Positions 35,316 through 42,880 of a DNA stretch of 64,000 nt are shown here, in pieces. The first letter of the stretch is position 1, and every line of letters starts with the position of its first letter. Under the pieces are notes generated by a model, which had not been told where the DNA came from, ran no database searches, and saw nothing but the letters and a program-made list of their open reading frames with translations. This DNA is from Bog-257 sp963834135 (GTDB lineage Bacteria > Acidobacteriota > Terriglobia > Terriglobales > Acidobacteriaceae). The stretch is taken from contig CAWIAN010000006.1 in the NCBI GenBank assembly GCA_963834135.1, positions 193,991 through 257,990 on the forward strand, given 5' to 3'. Both the position numbers and the translations under genes were made by a program.

Positions 35316-36053
35316 ATGGCGTGGTACGCGTACTGTATTACTGAGCAGCAGGGCCTTCAGAACGGAATACGAGCCCGGCGTCCCTTTGCGTTAGAAAATC
35401 TCCGAGGCGTGAACGGTGCTTCGGTGCTGGCCTACCCTAGTGGAGAGTTCGCCGTTATCGTCAGCGAACATTCCCCTGAGCAAACACTCACCCAGCAGGC
35501 CATCGTTGATCACTCACGAGTTATCAGCGAGTGCTTCCGCACTCTCACCGTACTTCCTTTCCGCTTTGGTACAGTTTTTGATTCGGACGAGGCGCTGCGT
35601 CGTGCGGTTCGAGCCAATCGCAAGACATTCTTGGAGACGGTCGATCGTCTGCGTGGCAAGGCCGAGATGCACTTCAAGCTCCTGGTGAAGGACGGCAACC
35701 TCGAAGAGGCCGTTTCCCAGTTGCCGAATGGCGTTGGCGGGGCGTATCTGCTCAAGTTACGTGAGCAGGCAAGCCGCGAGAGGGAACGCCAGACCAAGGC
35801 ACGGGCGCTCTCGATGCAGGTTCACAAGCTATTTTCACCCCTCGAAGAAGATGTGATCTGCAAGCGCACCGATTCCGGCAGCATCCTCATTGATTTTGCC
35901 CATCTGATCGAATCCAACTCAGTTGCCAAATATCAAAATCGTTATGGCACTGCTACGCGGCATTTTAAGGACTGCCATGTGTCGATCACGGGGCCATGGC
36001 CTCCGTATCACTTCATGCCAGGCAAGCTGCGCACCGTCTCAGGTGGCAACTAG
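35316..36053 (+). CDS. gvpF: GvpL/GvpF-family gas vesicle protein homologue (orphan)
   Basis: 245 residues with the GvpL/GvpF (PF06386) pattern: MAWYAYCITEQ at the start, FRFGTVFDSDEALRRAV, KLLVKDGN, GGAYLLKLREQASRERERQ and the near-terminal VSITGPWPPYHFM. In gas-vesicle gas-filled organelles this protein is a minor assembly component. Here gvpA and other gvp genes are absent from the window, so a gas-vesicle role is unproven. ATG 35316 follows AGGAGA with normal spacing. A hairpin GGGCGGCC/GGTCGCCC follows the stop by about 10 bases, and the NtrC-like gene begins 277 bp further on. Confidence 0.8.
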   Translation: MAWYAYCITEQQGLQNGIRARRPFALENLRGVNGASVLAYPSGEFAVIVSEHSPEQTLTQQAIVDHSRVISECFRTLTVLPFRFGTVFDSDEALRRAVRANRKTFLETVDRLRGKAEMHFKLLVKDGNLEEAVSQLPNGVGGAYLLKLREQASRERERQTKARALSMQVHKLFSPLEEDVICKRTDSGSILIDFAHLIESNSVAKYQNRYGTATRHFKDCHVSITGPWPPYHFMPGKLRTVSGGN

Positions 36054-36330
36054 TTTCTGGAAGGGCGGCCGAAAGCGGTCGCCCAGTTACACTCTTCCTG
36101 TTCCACATCCCCTAAAATTTCGAGTCTGCTGATGTCGCAACCCGGGGTCGCGGTACAATCTCTTCACCCCTTAATCCACTGTCGAACCGGATTTAAAGCC
36201 CGCAAGCAGGCATCCTGTCCAGCAGGTGCAACCCGGAAGTGGGTATTTTGATTCTCATTAAGGCGAGCTCATTTCCCTGTATGGGGTGGAGAGTACACCT
36301 GATGGTCCGAATTTCGGAGTAGGGGGTGGA

Positions 36331-37836
36331 GTGATTCCGACGCAGAAGCTCAGGGTTTTGGTGGTTGACGACGACATCGCGATGGGCCGCTCTCTGGCGG
36401 CTCAGTTGATTCGCCGTGGGTTCGAGGTGAGCAGCGCCAGCGGAAGCGACGAGGCATTCCGCGCCCTCAAGGTGTGCGATCCAGCTCTGGTACTGCTTGG
36501 CCTTGACGGCCCGGGTGCCACCGCGCTCGATTTGTTGGGTCGTGTCAGGCAGGCAAAACCCGAGACTTGCATCATTCTGCTGTCCGCCCGACAAGATCCG
36601 GAAATGATTTTTACTGCCTCCAAGCTTGGCGCCGACGAGTACCTGCCTAAGCCGTTCAACGCCGCCGACCTCGATCTTCGTATCAACAAGATCCTCGACA
36701 AACAGCGCGTGGCCAGCGAAGGCGGGTCTCAGCTGCGGGACCAGGTTCGCCGCAATCGCGACTTTGCCGGTTTATTCGGTACAAGTCCTCGCATGGAAGA
36801 GGTAAAGAACACCATCGAGCAGGTAGCGGACACGACTGCGACGGTGTTGATTCGCGGTGAAAGCGGCACCGGAAAAGAAGTTGTGGCACGCATGATTTAC
36901 GCGCAATCCGGCCGCGAAGATAAACCGTTTGTGAAGGTGAACTGCGCTGCGATTCCGCATGAGCTTCTGGAGAGCGAGCTTTTTGGATACGAGCCCGGAG
37001 CATTCACCGGGGCTAACCGGCAGAAGCTCGGCAAGTTCGACTTAGCGAATACCGGTACCCTCTTCCTCGATGAGGTTAGCGAGATGCATCCCGCGTTGCA
37101 GGCCAAACTGCTGCACGTTTTGCAGGATGGAGGTTTCTCACGACTCGGGGGCAAACGCGATATATCGGTCGATGTGAGAGTACTGGCGGCGACCAACAAG
37201 CCGCTGGAACATGCGGTGCAAGAGGGCACCTTCCGCGAGGACCTTTTTTACCGGTTGAACGTGATCACGATTCATATTCCTCCTCTACGAGAGCGGCGTG
37301 AGGAGATACCGGTTTTTCTCGAGTTTTTCTTACGGAAATATAGCGAGTTCTACGGCAAGCAACCGGCGCGTTTTACCGACTACGCGATGAATCGCATGCA
37401 GGAATACACCTGGCCGGGCAATATTCGCGAGCTGGAAAATCTGGTCAAACGCTACGTCATTGTGGGTAACGAGGCGCAGATCATCCGCGAACTCTCAACC
37501 CACAAGCCGATCATGAGCTCGCTTTCTGGGGTGACGCCGCCGCCGGCCAAAGAAGACAAATCTGCGACGGAGCACTTACAAGGCGGCAGCTCGGCCATTC
37601 CAATTACCGCCGGGAAAGTCGGCGGGCCGGAAGTCGAATCGCCGTCCCTGTTAGAAATTGGAAGGCGCGCCGCGATGCAAGCGGAGCGGGAAGCCATCGA
37701 AAAGGTGCTAACGCAGACTCGTTGGAACCGGCGGCAGGCGGCGAAGATTCTGAAGATCAGCTATAAGGCCCTGCTCAATAAGTTGAAGCTTATCGAAGAG
37801 CAGAACGCCACTCAAAATAAGAACGTCAGTCCCTAA
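36331..37836 (+). CDS. NtrC-like sigma54 regulator with a degenerate receiver domain
   Basis: 501 residues: receiver (about 7-120), AAA+ domain (about 150-390), Fis-type helix-turn-helix at the C-terminus (IEKVLTQTRWNRRQAAKIL). Walker A is GESGTGKE and the sigma54-contact loop is GAFTGA, so it should open sigma54 promoters. The receiver keeps the acidic trio (Asp13-15) and Lys107 but has Gly57 where the phospho-acceptor Asp should be (VLLGLDGPG). It therefore may not be controlled by phosphorylation. The start is GTG 36331 just after AGGGGGTGGA; GTG 36286 is the alternative. It follows the GvpL/F-like gene. No histidine kinase is adjacent. Confidence 0.88.
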   Translation: MIPTQKLRVLVVDDDIAMGRSLAAQLIRRGFEVSSASGSDEAFRALKVCDPALVLLGLDGPGATALDLLGRVRQAKPETCIILLSARQDPEMIFTASKLGADEYLPKPFNAADLDLRINKILDKQRVASEGGSQLRDQVRRNRDFAGLFGTSPRMEEVKNTIEQVADTTATVLIRGESGTGKEVVARMIYAQSGREDKPFVKVNCAAIPHELLESELFGYEPGAFTGANRQKLGKFDLANTGTLFLDEVSEMHPALQAKLLHVLQDGGFSRLGGKRDISVDVRVLAATNKPLEHAVQEGTFREDLFYRLNVITIHIPPLRERREEIPVFLEFFLRKYSEFYGKQPARFTDYAMNRMQEYTWPGNIRELENLVKRYVIVGNEAQIIRELSTHKPIMSSLSGVTPPPAKEDKSATEHLQGGSSAIPITAGKVGGPEVESPSLLEIGRRAAMQAEREAIEKVLTQTRWNRRQAAKILKISYKALLNKLKLIEEQNATQNKNVSP

Positions 37837-38346
37837 GATTAGGTACACAGATACCACTCGAATCAGGTATTACACCTACCGCGCAATTTTGTCCCGCTCT
37901 TGTGGAAATCGCAATATCGCCACTATTAGCAACTAGTTTGATGACAGCAGCTTAAGCGCTCCCCGCAGGGTAATTCATTTGGAACCTTAACTGCAGTCAG
38001 CAAGTCATCAAAGAGGCCACAAAACCTTGAAAATTACCCTCTACCGTCTGTCTCGCTATCTCCTGGTATGTCTCGCAGAGCGGGATCATACCTTGCATCG
38101 CCTTCCCTGAACGATCCCTACCTCGCTAGCCTCTTTCTGAAGAGCGGCCTAACGGCCGCTTTTTTGCACTTGGAGAGACAAGGACGCCTCCGTCGACGCC
38201 TGTAGCATCCAAAACGGCACGACCGGCTTGATGGGAGTTACAGTTGACGTGCGTTCTTCCGGACGCATATGATTCCGCTTCGCACAGCGCATTTTGCCCT
38301 TAGCCGGACGGGGGCGATCTTGCGACGGAATGGCAGGGTACAGACC
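37837..38346. other. Intergenic gap between the NtrC-like and DksA-like genes (510 bp)
   Basis: The gap is long and relatively AT-rich for this window. A weak sigma54-like element sits at 38083-38096 (GG, ten bases, GC, with TTGCA at the -12 side) but lacks TGGCA at -24. An intrinsic terminator at 38143-38165 lies about 60 bases downstream. No ORF of substance is present. Confidence 0.4.
38143..38165 (+). terminator. Intrinsic terminator, 306 bases after the NtrC-like gene
   Basis: Perfect arms AGCGGCC and GGCCGCT with loop TAAC, followed by TTTTT and then GCAC. It could end a long 3' untranslated region of the NtrC-like gene or a short RNA begun nearby. Confidence 0.85.
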
Positions 38347-38715
38347 ATGGATAAGAAGAAACTAGAGGCCTTTAAGAAGCGGCTGGAGGATCGACAAAAG
38401 GATTTGCGCCAAACGGTGAGCCGCACCGCTCAGGACGGGCGCGACGCCGACTTGGAGTCGGCACAAGACATCGCCGACCGCGCCGCGAATTCCTACAACA
38501 AGGAATTTTTGTTCCACCAAAGCAATAACGATCGCCAACTGCTGCAGATGGTAGATGGCGCCCTGGATCGGATACGCGATGGTTCCTTCGGCGAATGTAT
38601 TTCGTGCGGAGCGGAGATCAATCCCAAGCGTCTGGAGGCGGTGCCGTGGACCCGCCACTGCATTGAGTGCCAGGAAAAACTCGAAAAGGGCATTCTCGAG
38701 CACTCCAGCACCTAG
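38347..38715 (+). CDS. DksA/TraR-family zinc finger protein
   Basis: 122 residues. A coiled-coil N-terminal half (LEAFKKRLEDRQKDLRQ) is followed by the C4 zinc finger CISC..CIEC (CISCGAEINPKRLEA then WTRHCIEC), the DksA/TraR signature. DksA-type proteins enter the RNA polymerase secondary channel and modulate initiation with ppGpp. The acidic coiled-coil tip (TAQDGRDADLESAQD) contains more than one Asp, as in DksA. The start at 38347 has CAGGG about nine bases upstream; the frame runs upstream to 38269 without family similarity. A terminator follows directly. Confidence 0.88.
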   Translation: MDKKKLEAFKKRLEDRQKDLRQTVSRTAQDGRDADLESAQDIADRAANSYNKEFLFHQSNNDRQLLQMVDGALDRIRDGSFGECISCGAEINPKRLEAVPWTRHCIECQEKLEKGILEHSST

Positions 38716-38736
38716 CTTTTACCTGCCCTAAAATTT

Positions 38737-38769
38737 GAAGCCGCCCTATCGACGGGCGGCTTCCGTTTT
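38737..38769 (+). terminator. Intrinsic terminator after the DksA-like gene
   Basis: Perfect 10-bp arms GAAGCCGCCC (38737-38746) and GGGCGGCTTC (38754-38763) with loop TATCGAC, followed by CGTTTT. It lies between the convergent DksA-like and CoA-transferase genes and may serve both strands. Confidence 0.85.
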
Positions 38770-38793
38770 GGCTGAACTCCGGAGTGAGAGAGC

Positions 38794-40338
38794 CTATTCT
38801 TCCGAGTGTTGCTTCATGTTACCGGTCCGCAGATACCGACTGTGCCACGACAGTGACTCTCCCAGGAGATGAGGCGTATGCCGGCCGTAGGCAAGGCGTT
38901 CGGCACGGTTTAGATAGTCCAGCAGCGCCGACTTAAATTCGGGGGCGGCACACTTCTCGATGATCAGGTGCGCACGCTGCCGTGGCGACAAACCGCGTAG
39001 GTCCGCCAGTCCCTGCTCCGTCACCACCACCGAAACATCGTGCTCGGTGTGATCGACGTGCGAAGCCATTGGAACGATAGTCGAGATGCTCCCTTTCTGC
39101 GCTTTCGACGGCGCCATGAAGATCGACAGATACCCGTTGCGCGCGAAGTCGCCCGATCCTCCAATGCCGTTCTGAATACGCGACCCCATTACGTGGGTTG
39201 AATTAACGTTGCCGTAAATGTCGGCTTCGATCATGCCGTTCATCGCGATCACGCCAAGCCGGCGAATAATCTCAGGGTGATTGGAAATCTCCTGGGGACG
39301 CAGCACGATCTTCTGGCGATAGCTTGCCATGTCGGCGTTGACTTCGTTGAGCTTCTCCGGACTCAGCGAAAAGGCCGTCGCCGATGCCGCGGTTAGCTTG
39401 CCGGAATTCAGCAGCCGAATCATTCCATCCTGGATGACTTCCGTAAAGGACGTGAGGTTTTCGAATGGTCCCTCTTCCAGGCCAAACAATACGGCGTTCG
39501 CGATATTTCCGACGCCCGACTGCAAAGGCAACAAGTTGGCAGGGACGCGTCCCTTCTTAACTTCCCAAGCGAGGAACTCGAGGATGTGTCCGGCAATGCG
39601 GCGAGAGTTCTCGTCGGGCGCCTTGAAGGCGCTGTTGCGATCGGGAGAGTCGGTAAGCACGACCGCGACGACCTTCTCCGGCGGCACTTCGAGGTAAGGA
39701 CTTCCAATGCGCTGTCCGGTGTGTGTGAGGGGAATAGGTCCACGATTCGGCGGCGGCTGCAGGCCGTAGTAGATGTCGTGCATGCCTTCCAAAGCCATCG
39801 GCTGCCACGAATTCACTTCTATAATGACTTTCTCCGCCTGCTCGATCCAAGTCTTGTTGTTGCCGATCGATGAGCTTGGCACCATCCGACCATCTTCAAG
39901 AACGGCGGCCACCTCGATCAGTGCGACGTCGAGCTTCCCCAAAAATCCGTACTCGACGAACTGGGCGACATGGCTCAAATGGATGTCCATGTATTCCATT
40001 TCGCCGGCATTGATGCGCTTGCGGGTTTCAGGATCCGACTGATACGGAAGCCGCAGATGGATACCGCCCGCCATGGCGAGCGCCCCGTCGAGCTCCGGTC
40101 CAGTGGACGCTCCGGTAAAGATGCTGACTTGGAATTTCTGGCCGCGCAGGTTGGCGTCGGAGATGCGGCGAGCCAACGCCAGCGGCACCGCCTTGGGATA
40201 GCCGGAGCCGGTGAAGCCGCTCATGCCTACCTGATGACCGTGCTGGATGAGCGCTGCCGCTTCCTCGGCACTCATAATGCGATCGACAAGGCTCGGATTG
40301 AGAACGCGGGAGATAGTAGAAGCTACGGATGATGACAT
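38794..40338 (-). CDS. Acetyl-CoA hydrolase/transferase family (succinyl-CoA:acetate CoA-transferase-like)
   Basis: 514 residues covering the two-domain class I CoA-transferase fold. Recognisable segments are MSAEEAAALIQHGHQVGMSGFTGSG near the start, LPLQSGVGNIANAVLFGL, SFTEVIQDGMI with the probable active-site Glu, and GNVNSTHVMGSRIQNGIGGSGDFARN. These match Ach1/AarC/Cat1 proteins, which move CoA between acetate and succinate. Full length suggests an active enzyme. ATG 40338 is preferred, with GAAAGG upstream; the frame opens at 40380. A CRP/FNR-like palindrome at 40412-40427 fits a catabolic or redox control point. The exact acyl pair is inferred only. Confidence 0.88.
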   Translation of the reverse strand: MSSSVASTISRVLNPSLVDRIMSAEEAAALIQHGHQVGMSGFTGSGYPKAVPLALARRISDANLRGQKFQVSIFTGASTGPELDGALAMAGGIHLRLPYQSDPETRKRINAGEMEYMDIHLSHVAQFVEYGFLGKLDVALIEVAAVLEDGRMVPSSSIGNNKTWIEQAEKVIIEVNSWQPMALEGMHDIYYGLQPPPNRGPIPLTHTGQRIGSPYLEVPPEKVVAVVLTDSPDRNSAFKAPDENSRRIAGHILEFLAWEVKKGRVPANLLPLQSGVGNIANAVLFGLEEGPFENLTSFTEVIQDGMIRLLNSGKLTAASATAFSLSPEKLNEVNADMASYRQKIVLRPQEISNHPEIIRRLGVIAMNGMIEADIYGNVNSTHVMGSRIQNGIGGSGDFARNGYLSIFMAPSKAQKGSISTIVPMASHVDHTEHDVSVVVTEQGLADLRGLSPRQRAHLIIEKCAAPEFKSALLDYLNRAERLAYGRHTPHLLGESLSWHSRYLRTGNMKQHSEE

Positions 40339-40383
40339 TCCAAGACCTTTCAACCGTAAAGATTTTGGGTTCGTATACACCGT

Positions 40384-40389
40384 ACGATA
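40384..40389 (-). promoter_or_regulatory. Possible -10 of the CoA-transferase promoter
   Basis: The minus strand reads TATCGT here. With a start site near 40377, the CRP/FNR-like palindrome centre lies at about -42, the class II activator position. No -35 match is expected for such a promoter and none is seen. This is an inference from geometry. Confidence 0.4.
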
Positions 40390-40411
40390 GGGCGGTAGGT
40401 TGAGAGGCGTC

Positions 40412-40427
40412 TGTGAGCCGGGTCACA
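40412..40427. promoter_or_regulatory. CRP/FNR-family operator-like palindrome
   Basis: The sequence TGTGAGCCGGGTCACA is TGTGA-N6-TCACA, the core of CRP-type sites, 74-89 bases upstream of the CoA-transferase start codon. A second palindrome, CTCACAAGGGCCTGTGAG, lies at 40441-40458. It suggests control by a CRP/FNR-superfamily regulator; no such regulator gene is in the window. Confidence 0.55.
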
Positions 40428-40470
40428 AATGAGTAGGCATCTCACAAGGGCCTGTGAGGTGGTTGAGGAA

Positions 40471-40507
40471 CAAAAAAAGACCCAGAGCGCTCCCACTCTG
40501 GGTCTTT
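40471..40507 (-). terminator. Strong intrinsic terminator on the minus strand in a divergent intergenic region
   Basis: Perfect 12-bp arms AAAGACCCAGAG (40476-40487) and CTCTGGGTCTTT (40496-40507) with an 8-base loop. Read on the minus strand the stem is followed by a run of U (A-tract at 40472-40478). There is no annotated gene for it to terminate, because both neighbouring genes point away from this region. It therefore implies a transcript that starts between 40508 and 40811. Confidence 0.9.
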
Positions 40508-40634
40508 CTATCACGTGATCGCGCGGATCACGGTCTCCGGGCCATCGGAGAGTCTGCTTCGCGCCGTGGCGCAATTTCTCCAGGTGAAATCTCTTTTGCG
40601 CGCTTGTTTGAACCTTGGAGACTCAGCTCGAATA
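40471..40634 (-). ncRNA. Predicted sigma54-dependent small RNA (about 160 nt)
   Basis: The predicted transcript starts near 40634, twelve bases beyond the -12 GC of the sigma54 element at 40645-40660, and ends at the intrinsic terminator at 40471-40507. Besides the terminator it contains three stem-loops: GCGCC/GGCGC at 40561-40572, TCTCCG/CGGAGA at 40534-40551, and CGTGATC/GATCACG at 40514-40532. An open frame of 74 codons (40350-40574) crosses the terminator stem and has no ribosome binding site, so a peptide product is not supported. Expression and targets are unknown; this is a prediction from sequence. Confidence 0.6.
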
Positions 40635-40644
40635 CACTTCTATT

Positions 40645-40660
40645 TGCAAGTTGGGTGCCA
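40645..40660 (-). promoter_or_regulatory. Consensus sigma54 (-24/-12) promoter
   Basis: On the minus strand the sequence is TGGCACCCAACTTGCA, matching TGGCAC-N5-TTGCA at every consensus position, with the invariant GG and GC ten bases apart. It lies in the gap between two divergent genes and directs transcription leftward. It is the only perfect sigma54 match noticed in any gap of this window, and the gene 165 bp away encodes a sigma54 activator. Confidence 0.8.
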
Positions 40661-40773
40661 CGTTTAGAATGACGACCTCGACTGATAAATTGCCTTAGTT
40701 TGCAACGACATAACTCAACATAGTCATCGCAGACTTTCCTTCCTGACTGATTCCAGTTATTTTTACTATCTGG

Positions 40774-40794
40774 ATGGATAGTCGCGCTATCCAT
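40774..40794. promoter_or_regulatory. 21-bp dyad, likely activator-binding site (UAS)
   Basis: Perfect arms ATGGATAG and CTATCCAT with spacer TCGCG. The centre lies about 150 bases upstream of the predicted sigma54 start site and 28 bases before ATG 40812. This is the usual distance for an upstream activating sequence bound by Fis-type activators. It could also be an autoregulatory operator of the FHA-type activator gene. Confidence 0.6.
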
Positions 40795-40811
40795 ATGGTT
40801 TGCTTCCTGCT

Positions 40812-42728
40812 ATGGTTGCCCCACTGGACGATCAACTAAATTCGGTGCCTGGAGACGGCGGTTTGGGCTCCAGGGTTGTCGTGGTTGCGGGACCCGCAAA
40901 AGGGACTTTGGTTAAGCTATTGGGCGATCAGCTTTCCGTGGGCCGGGACTCTGGCAACCACCTTTGTCTGCGCGACCGCGCGGTTTCCCGCCGGCACTTT
41001 GCCATCAGTAAAACCGATTCGGCGTTTCAACTGATCGATCTCGAAAGTCACAACGGGACCTTCGTGAATGGCATACCAGTCCGCAGAAAACTGCTGACCC
41101 ACGGCGACACCATTCGCGTCGGGCGCTGCGAAATGGTTTTCCTCATCACCGATGACGCGGAAGATGTCAGCCAAATGGTGCAATTCCGTGAGGCTGAGCC
41201 GGTTGACCTGCTGACGACTACGAACATCCGGGCCTTTTCGTCTGTATCGCGTCCAAGTACCGATGTCGGCCGCATGGCACGCGATCTTAACGCGCTGTTC
41301 AAGATCACCTCCATTCTGAATTCCATTCGCGATTTGCAGGAGTTGCAACAGCGATTGCTGGAGCTGCTGGGAGAGGTGATTCCCGCCGATTCAGGTGCGA
41401 TCCTCATTCTGCGTCATGCCGATGAAGAGCCCAGCTCGAGCCGAGTATGGCACCGACATGGCGGCAATTCGCAATTGAGCATCCGTCGCGAACTCGTGCA
41501 GCGGGCCCTTTGGGAGCGCTCGCCGGTCCTGAGTCGCCCGTCGGAAGAGTCGGGTGAGAGGGAGACGGTGCTGTGCGTGCCCCTGATCGGGGTCGAACGA
41601 ATCATCGGTGTGTTGTATCTGACCTCACCCGAAAAGCACGACCGCTTTCAAGATGACCACGTGCATTTCCTCAGCTCGGTTGCGGGAATTGCAGCCGTTG
41701 CACTGGATAACGTTCTGGCCACCGAAGCTTTGCGCAATGAGAATCGTCGCTTGCAGGCAGAGCTTGACCTGGAAGGCGTCATCATCGGCGAAAGCAAAGG
41801 GATGCGTCAGGTGGAGAGCTTCATCGGCAAGGTGGCTAAGACCGATGCCACCGTGCTGATCCGCGGCGAAAGCGGAACCGGCAAAGAGTTGGTTGCACGC
41901 GCCATTCATCGCAACAGCCCACGCGCCGGCAAGCCGTTCGTGGCCATCAATTGCGCTGCCATTCCAGAGACCTTGCTGGAGAGCGAACTCTTTGGGCACG
42001 AAAAGGGAGCTTTCACCGGCGCGATCGGAATGAAGAAGGGCCGCCTGGAAGTTGCCGAGGACGGGACAATCTTCCTCGACGAAATCGGAGAGATGTCGCC
42101 GCTGCTCCAGGTGAAACTCTTGCGTGCTTTGCAGGAGCGCGAGTTTGAACGCGTAGGCGGCACTCGCACGCTTAAGCTCGAGGCGCGCGTGGTCGCCGCG
42201 ACCAACAAGAATCTGGAAGAGGCCATTAAGGAGGGAGAGTTCCGTCAGGATCTTTACTACCGCCTCAAAGTGGTCTCCATCACCGTGCCGCCGCTTCGGG
42301 AGCGTCCCGACGACATCCCGCTGCTGGCAATGTACTTCTCATCCAAGTACGCCGAGAAATGCAAACGTCCGCTGAAAGGAATCTCGTCGGCCGCGCGCAC
42401 CCTGCTGACCAGCTACAGCTGGCCCGGGAATGTGCGCGAGCTTGAGAATGCGCTGGAACATGCCATGGTGCTCGGCATCGGCGATGAGATCGTCCCCGAG
42501 GACCTGCCCGAAGCTATTCTCGAAGTGCCTCCCCCGCAAAGTGATGGTAAGACCTATCACGACAAGATCAATCAACTGAAGAAGACGATGATCCTGGATG
42601 CGGTGAAACAGCACAAAGGCAACTACACCGAAGCAGCAAAATCCCTCGGCGTCCATCCTAACTACCTGCATAGATTGATACGGAACTTGGATATTAAGGG
42701 CGATTTGAAGCGAGAGACCGACGACTAA
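40812..42728 (+). CDS. FHA-GAF-AAA+-Fis sigma54-dependent activator
   Basis: 638 residues. Residues about 20-112 are an FHA domain (VGRD, SRRH, NGTFVNG), which binds phosphothreonine. Residues about 150-315 are GAF-like. Residues about 330-570 are the AAA+ domain with GESGTGKE, GAFTGA and the conserved FGHEKGAFTG environment. The C-terminus is a Fis-type DNA-binding helix-turn-helix (GNYTEAAKSLGVHPNYLHRLI). The FHA domain suggests input from a Ser/Thr kinase rather than a histidine kinase; a Pkn-type kinase is encoded at 43307. ATG 40812 is chosen over TTG 40800. A dyad lies just upstream and a sigma54 promoter faces away. Confidence 0.9.
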   Translation: MVAPLDDQLNSVPGDGGLGSRVVVVAGPAKGTLVKLLGDQLSVGRDSGNHLCLRDRAVSRRHFAISKTDSAFQLIDLESHNGTFVNGIPVRRKLLTHGDTIRVGRCEMVFLITDDAEDVSQMVQFREAEPVDLLTTTNIRAFSSVSRPSTDVGRMARDLNALFKITSILNSIRDLQELQQRLLELLGEVIPADSGAILILRHADEEPSSSRVWHRHGGNSQLSIRRELVQRALWERSPVLSRPSEESGERETVLCVPLIGVERIIGVLYLTSPEKHDRFQDDHVHFLSSVAGIAAVALDNVLATEALRNENRRLQAELDLEGVIIGESKGMRQVESFIGKVAKTDATVLIRGESGTGKELVARAIHRNSPRAGKPFVAINCAAIPETLLESELFGHEKGAFTGAIGMKKGRLEVAEDGTIFLDEIGEMSPLLQVKLLRALQEREFERVGGTRTLKLEARVVAATNKNLEEAIKEGEFRQDLYYRLKVVSITVPPLRERPDDIPLLAMYFSSKYAEKCKRPLKGISSAARTLLTSYSWPGNVRELENALEHAMVLGIGDEIVPEDLPEAILEVPPPQSDGKTYHDKINQLKKTMILDAVKQHKGNYTEAAKSLGVHPNYLHRLIRNLDIKGDLKRETDD

Positions 42729-42810
42729 GTTGCTGCTCACCTACGGCCCGACTTTCCTACCTAAGGGGGTCCGTAAGGTGGTTTGCGATTTAGTGGAGTC
42801 TACTTACTGC

Positions 42811-42838
42811 TTGACAGCCGCGCCCGCCGTGCTATGTT
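42811..42838 (+). promoter_or_regulatory. Sigma70-type promoter
   Basis: TTGACA at 42811-42816 and TATGTT at 42833-42838 with a 16-bp spacer. It predicts a start near 42845, 36 bases before the ATG at 42881. Confidence 0.65.
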
Positions 42839-42880
42839 TTCCGGACATAAGAATCGCAGCAAGAACGGAGGTTTGCGAGT

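Noticed and set aside
40350..40574. A 74-codon minus-strand ORF in the predicted small RNA region
   Set aside because: It reads through the terminator stem, has no Shine-Dalgarno and no similarity. The sigma54-RNA-terminator interpretation explains the sequence better.
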